DNA of 64,000 nucleotides from Azotobacter vinelandii CA. GTDB taxonomy: Bacteria > Pseudomonadota > Gammaproteobacteria > Pseudomonadales > Pseudomonadaceae. Location of the stretch: positions 1,116,001 to 1,180,000 of the forward strand of contig NC_021149.1 in assembly GCF_000380335.1 (NCBI RefSeq), read 5' to 3'. This document shows positions 60,926 through 64,000 of this stretch, in pieces. The first letter of the stretch is position 1, and each line of letters starts with the position of its first letter. Below the pieces are notes generated by a model, which was given only the letters and a program-made list of their open reading frames with translations, searched no databases and had not been told where the DNA came from. The translations under genes and the position numbers were made by a program.

Positions 60926-62701
60926 ATGAATCTGCTGATCGTCACTGCCTGTCCGAGCGGCATGGTCACTAGCGTGCTCTGCGCGCGCCTGCTGGAAGCG
61001 GCGGCCCTGCGCCTGGGCTGGACCACCCGTGTCGAGGTGCATGATCCCAGGGCGATCGGCTCGCCGCTCGCCGAGGAAGACATCGCCGCCGCCGATCTGG
61101 TGGTGGTGGTCAAGACCGGCGAGCTGGCGCTCGACCGCTTCGCCGGCAAGCGTCTGCTGCAGTCCACTCCGGCCGATGCGCTGCAGGACCCGCAGCGCTT
61201 CCTCGAAGAGGCCGCCGCGCGTGCCGAGCCGTTCCAGCCGCGGGCGGCCGCGCCGGCTGCCACGTCCGGTGCCCAGCCGCGGCTGGTGGCGGTGACCGCC
61301 TGTCCGACTGGGGTGGCCCACACCTTCATGGCCGCCGAGGCCCTGCAGCAGGCCGCCAGGCAGCTCGGCTACGCGCTGCAGGTGGAGACCCGTGGTTCGG
61401 TGGGCGCGCGCAACCTGCTCGACGAGGCGGCCATCGCCGCCGCCGACGTGGTGCTGCTGGCCACCGACATCGAGGTGGACACCAGCCGCTTCGCCGGCAA
61501 GAAAATCTACCGCTGCGGCACCGGCGTGGCCCTCAAGCAGCCGCAGCAGACCCTGCGCCGCGCCCTGGAGGAGGCGCTGCCGCAGGCCGGCGCGAGCCCC
61601 GCCGCGGCTGCCTCGCCGGGCAAGGCGATGAGGAGCGGCCCCTATAAACATCTCTTGACCGGGGTGTCCTACATGCTGCCGATGGTGGTGGCCGGCGGCC
61701 TCCTGATCGCCCTGTCGTTCGTCTTCGGCATTGAGGCGTTCAGGGAGGAGGGCAGTCTGGCCGCGGCGCTGATGCGGATCGGCGGCGACACCGCGTTCAA
61801 GCTGATGGTGCCGGTGCTGGCCGGCTACATCGCCTATTCCATCGCCGACCGTCCCGGCCTCGCGCCGGGGATGATCGGCGGCCTGCTGGCCGGCGAACTG
61901 GGCGCGGGCTTCATCGGCGGCATCGCCGCCGGCTTTCTCGCCGGCTATTGCTCCCGCGCCCTCGGCCGCTGGCTGCGCCTGCCGGCCAGCCTCGAATCGC
62001 TCAAGCCGATCCTGCTGATCCCGCTGCTCTCCAGCCTGTTCACCGGGCTGGTGATGATCTACGTGGTCGGTGCGCCGGTGGCCGGCATGCTCGCCGGGCT
62101 GACCGACTTCCTCAACGGCATGGGCAGCACCAATGCCGTGCTCCTCGGCCTGCTGCTCGGCGGCATGATGTGCGTCGACCTGGGCGGGCCGGTCAACAAG
62201 GCGGCCTATGCCTTCTCGGTGGGGCTCCTGGCCTCGCAGAGCTACGCGCCGATGGCGGCGACCATGGCGGCCGGCATGGTGCCGCCGCTCGGCATGGCCA
62301 TCGCCAGCCTGCTGGCCCGCTACAAGTTCGCCCAGGCCGAGCGGCAGGCCGGCAAGGCCGCCGGCGTGCTGGGACTGTGCTTCATCTCCGAGGGGGCGAT
62401 ACCCTTCGCCGCCAGGGACCCGCTGCGGGTGATCCCGGCGAGCGTCGCCGGCGGCGCCCTGACCGGCGCCTTGTCGATGTTCTTCGGCTGCAAGCTGATG
62501 GCGCCGCACGGCGGACTGTTCGTGCTGCTGATTCCCAACGCGATCAATCATGCGCTCCTGTACCTGCTGGCGATCGCCGCCGGCAGCCTGCTGACCGGGG
62601 GGCTGTACGCCGTGCTCAAGCGCGGGGAGGTCGCCGAGATGGCGGCTGCGACGGAGCGGCCCGGCCAGCCCGCCGAGCGGCCGTCGGGCCGGCACGCCTG
62701 A
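60926..62701 (+). CDS. fruA: PTS fructose EIIBC component
   Basis: Membrane permease that imports fructose while phosphorylating it to fructose-1-phosphate. Order: duplicated N-terminal EIIB' domain (Cys9 in TACPSG), active EIIB domain (Cys126 in TACPTGVAHTF), an Ala-rich linker near residues 215-235, then an EIIC domain with about nine helices (GPYKHLLTGVSYMLPMVVAGG onwards). Length 591. Last gene of fruBKA. Confidence 0.97.
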   Translation: MNLLIVTACPSGMVTSVLCARLLEAAALRLGWTTRVEVHDPRAIGSPLAEEDIAAADLVVVVKTGELALDRFAGKRLLQSTPADALQDPQRFLEEAAARAEPFQPRAAAPAATSGAQPRLVAVTACPTGVAHTFMAAEALQQAARQLGYALQVETRGSVGARNLLDEAAIAAADVVLLATDIEVDTSRFAGKKIYRCGTGVALKQPQQTLRRALEEALPQAGASPAAAASPGKAMRSGPYKHLLTGVSYMLPMVVAGGLLIALSFVFGIEAFREEGSLAAALMRIGGDTAFKLMVPVLAGYIAYSIADRPGLAPGMIGGLLAGELGAGFIGGIAAGFLAGYCSRALGRWLRLPASLESLKPILLIPLLSSLFTGLVMIYVVGAPVAGMLAGLTDFLNGMGSTNAVLLGLLLGGMMCVDLGGPVNKAAYAFSVGLLASQSYAPMAATMAAGMVPPLGMAIASLLARYKFAQAERQAGKAAGVLGLCFISEGAIPFAARDPLRVIPASVAGGALTGALSMFFGCKLMAPHGGLFVLLIPNAINHALLYLLAIAAGSLLTGGLYAVLKRGEVAEMAAATERPGQPAERPSGRHA

Positions 62702-62703
62702 AC

Positions 62704-63456
62704 TCAGTACTGGACCGCCTGGGTCAGGCCGCCGTCGACCAGCAGGCTGGTGCCAGTGGTGAAGCTGGCGGCCGCGCTGGCCAGGAACAGCGTGGCGTTG
62801 GCCACTTCCTCGGGCCGCGCCATGCGGCCCATGGGGTTCGCCGCCAGGCACCTGGCGAAGAGTTCCGGCTGCTCGCGCTCGATCCGGCCCCAGACGCCGT
62901 CCTCGAAGTAGACGTTGCCCGGCGAGACCACGTTGACCCGGATGCGCTGCCCGGCCAGGCGCAGGGCCAGGCCCTTGCCGTAGTGGATCAGCGCCGCCTT
63001 GAGTGCGCCGTAGGGCTCCGCGAAGAGGTCGATCTGCCGGCCGGAGACGCTGGAGATGATCACGATCGCTCCCGCCTCGGATCGCTCGAGCCAGGGCAGG
63101 GCGGCGTTGACCAGGCCGACGGTGCCGAGCAGGTCGGTCTCGAAGGCCTGCCGCCAGGCCGACAGATTCTGCCCGCCGGCCAGCGCGCTGACATTGGGCA
63201 CGACGATGTCGATCCCGCCCAGGCGCGCCGCCGCGTCTTTCACCCACTGCTCCAGCGCCGCGCCGTCGGTGACGTCGACGGCCTGGCCGAAGGCCTGCGC
63301 GCCGAGTTCCCGTTCGGCCTGCGCCACGCCCTGCGGGTCGCGGGCGCAGAAGGCCACGCGCGCGCCTTCGCGCAAAAAGCCTTCGACGATGGCCCGGCCG
63401 ATGCCGCGGGTACCGCCGGTGACCAGTACGTTTCGGTTCTGCAATTGAAGATCCAT
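62704..63456 (-). CDS. Short-chain dehydrogenase/reductase (SDR)
   Basis: A 250-residue NAD(P)-dependent SDR. ATG 63456 (MDLQLQNRNVLVTGGTRGIG) has AAGGAG upstream. TGGTRGIG binds the cofactor; the catalytic set is Ser in IISSVSG and YGALK, and the C-terminal GTSLLVDGGLTQ is typical. Substrate unknown; the fatty-acid FabG-like and sugar/steroid types look alike. Convergent with fruA, 2 bp apart. Confidence 0.9.
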   Translation of the reverse strand: MDLQLQNRNVLVTGGTRGIGRAIVEGFLREGARVAFCARDPQGVAQAERELGAQAFGQAVDVTDGAALEQWVKDAAARLGGIDIVVPNVSALAGGQNLSAWRQAFETDLLGTVGLVNAALPWLERSEAGAIVIISSVSGRQIDLFAEPYGALKAALIHYGKGLALRLAGQRIRVNVVSPGNVYFEDGVWGRIEREQPELFARCLAANPMGRMARPEEVANATLFLASAAASFTTGTSLLVDGGLTQAVQY

Positions 63457-63573
63457 GGACTTCTCCTTGAGTGAGGGGGTTGGCTCGCCGGGGCGAGCGC
63501 GAGGGCGTAGAAGTAGCATGCCAGAGCGGTTTGACAAGGCCTGACAGCCGGCCCCTCCAAGGTCTTTGCCTAA

Positions 63574-64000
63574 GGCTATGTCTGAGTTAGCTGTTGCAGC
63601 AGGCTAAGCTGATCATGGCGTCTCTGCATGCGGGAGGTGGATCATGAAAGCGAGTCAGTTCACGCGATGGATCGCTCAGCTCTCCAACCTCAGCCCGGAA
63701 CAGCGTGAGCAGCTGAAGGCATGCCTGTCGGCACCAGGCAGCCTTCCGCAGGAGATGATCGCCACGCCCAGCAGTTGCCCGCACTGTCAGTCCAGCGAGT
63801 TACAGCCGTGGGGCTCCAGTGGCGGCCTGCCACGGTATCGCTGCAAGTTTTGCGGCAAAACCAGCAACCCATTGACGGGTACACCGATGGCGCGCCTGCG
63901 AAAGCGCCATCTCTGGCAAGGCTATGCCGAGGCGTTGACCCAGAGCCTGACGGTACGCAGGGCGGCGAAACACTGTGGCGTCAGTAAGAACACAGCCTTC
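63574..64000 (+). mobile_element. IS1595-family insertion sequence, left end
   Basis: The transposase gene and its upstream ~70 bp. The sequence from GGCTATGTCTGAGTTAG (63574) looks like a left terminal repeat of this family, but the right end is outside the window, so the repeat cannot be matched. It lies upstream of the SDR gene. Confidence 0.6.
63644..64000 (+). CDS. IS1595-family transposase, partial
   Basis: N-terminal 119 codons of an ISXO2-like transposase. ATG 63644 with GGGAGGTGG upstream. A zinc ribbon (CPHC at about 46-49 and CKFC, 20 residues on) is followed by NPLTGTPMARLRKRHLW and a helix-turn-helix TVRRAAKHCGVSKNTAF, both hallmarks of the family. The DDE catalytic domain lies beyond the right edge. 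Confidence 0.9.
   Translation, partial: MKASQFTRWIAQLSNLSPEQREQLKACLSAPGSLPQEMIATPSSCPHCQSSELQPWGSSGGLPRYRCKFCGKTSNPLTGTPMARLRKRHLWQGYAEALTQSLTVRRAAKHCGVSKNTAF

Overview
The window is GC-rich chromosomal DNA from a gammaproteobacterium of the Pseudomonas/Azotobacter group. The evidence is gene content and order: valS-holC-pepA/lptFG; murJ-ribF-ileS-lspA-fkpB-ispH followed by type IV pilus minor pilins; bamD-rluD-pgeF-clpB; ndh; yacG-coaE-pilD-pilC-pilB/pilA; nadC; ampDE-tatD; fruR-fruBKA. All of these are standard Pseudomonadaceae neighbourhoods. An Azotobacter-like species fits, but that is inference only.

Layout. (1) 1-4670: minus-strand group pepA, holC, a small acidic protein gene and valS (cut by the left edge). 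(2) 4941-7116: lptF-lptG for LPS export, facing a small RDD membrane protein gene and a cold-shock gene. (3) 7970-10565: a gene-poor stretch with only a DUF2790 secreted protein and a one-helix membrane protein. (4) 10566-17988: a mostly overlapping cluster of murJ, ribF, ileS, lspA, fkpB and ispH. (5) 18020-26600: type IV pilus assembly genes (fimT on its own strand; pilE-pilV-pilW-pilX-pilY1), thiO, and a wrecked pilSR remnant. (6) 26599-34401: PP0621-like gene, nadE, bamD, rluD, pgeF and clpB with a sigma-32-type promoter. (7) 34479-34821: Asn, Pro and Lys tRNA operon with a strong promoter. (8) 35503-39224: an ABC exporter, a decayed glycoside hydrolase gene and an IS3-family remnant. (9) 39225-48751: ndh, DUF3094, a three-gene overlapping group (GNAT, thioredoxin-like, CbiM-like), yacG, coaE and pilD-pilC-pilB divergent from pilA. 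(10) 49409-63456: nadC, ampD-ampE, tatD, ugd, phoD-type phosphatase, fruR with a Cra operator, fruBKA and a short-chain dehydrogenase. (11) 63574-64000: the start of an IS1595-family element cut by the right edge.

How it fits together. The pilus genes are split over two sites: minor pilins and PilY1 at 18-25 kb, and the major pilin, assembly ATPase, platform protein and prepilin peptidase at 43-49 kb. The PilSR two-component system that normally controls pilA through sigma-54 has been deleted down to a fragment, and I find no GG-N10-GC (-24/-12) element upstream of pilA. Fructose uptake is a self-contained PTS: FruA membrane permease, FruB EIIA-HPr-EI fusion and FruK kinase, under a divergent LacI-type regulator.

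Most of the window is conserved housekeeping DNA. I did not find a clearly new defence or biosynthetic system. The points most worth a second look are the pilSR deletion, the valS leader with three evenly spaced 8-bp repeats, the solitary FimT with a GRxR tail, the cysteine-free thioredoxin-like/CbiM-like pair, and the multiply disrupted glycoside hydrolase gene.
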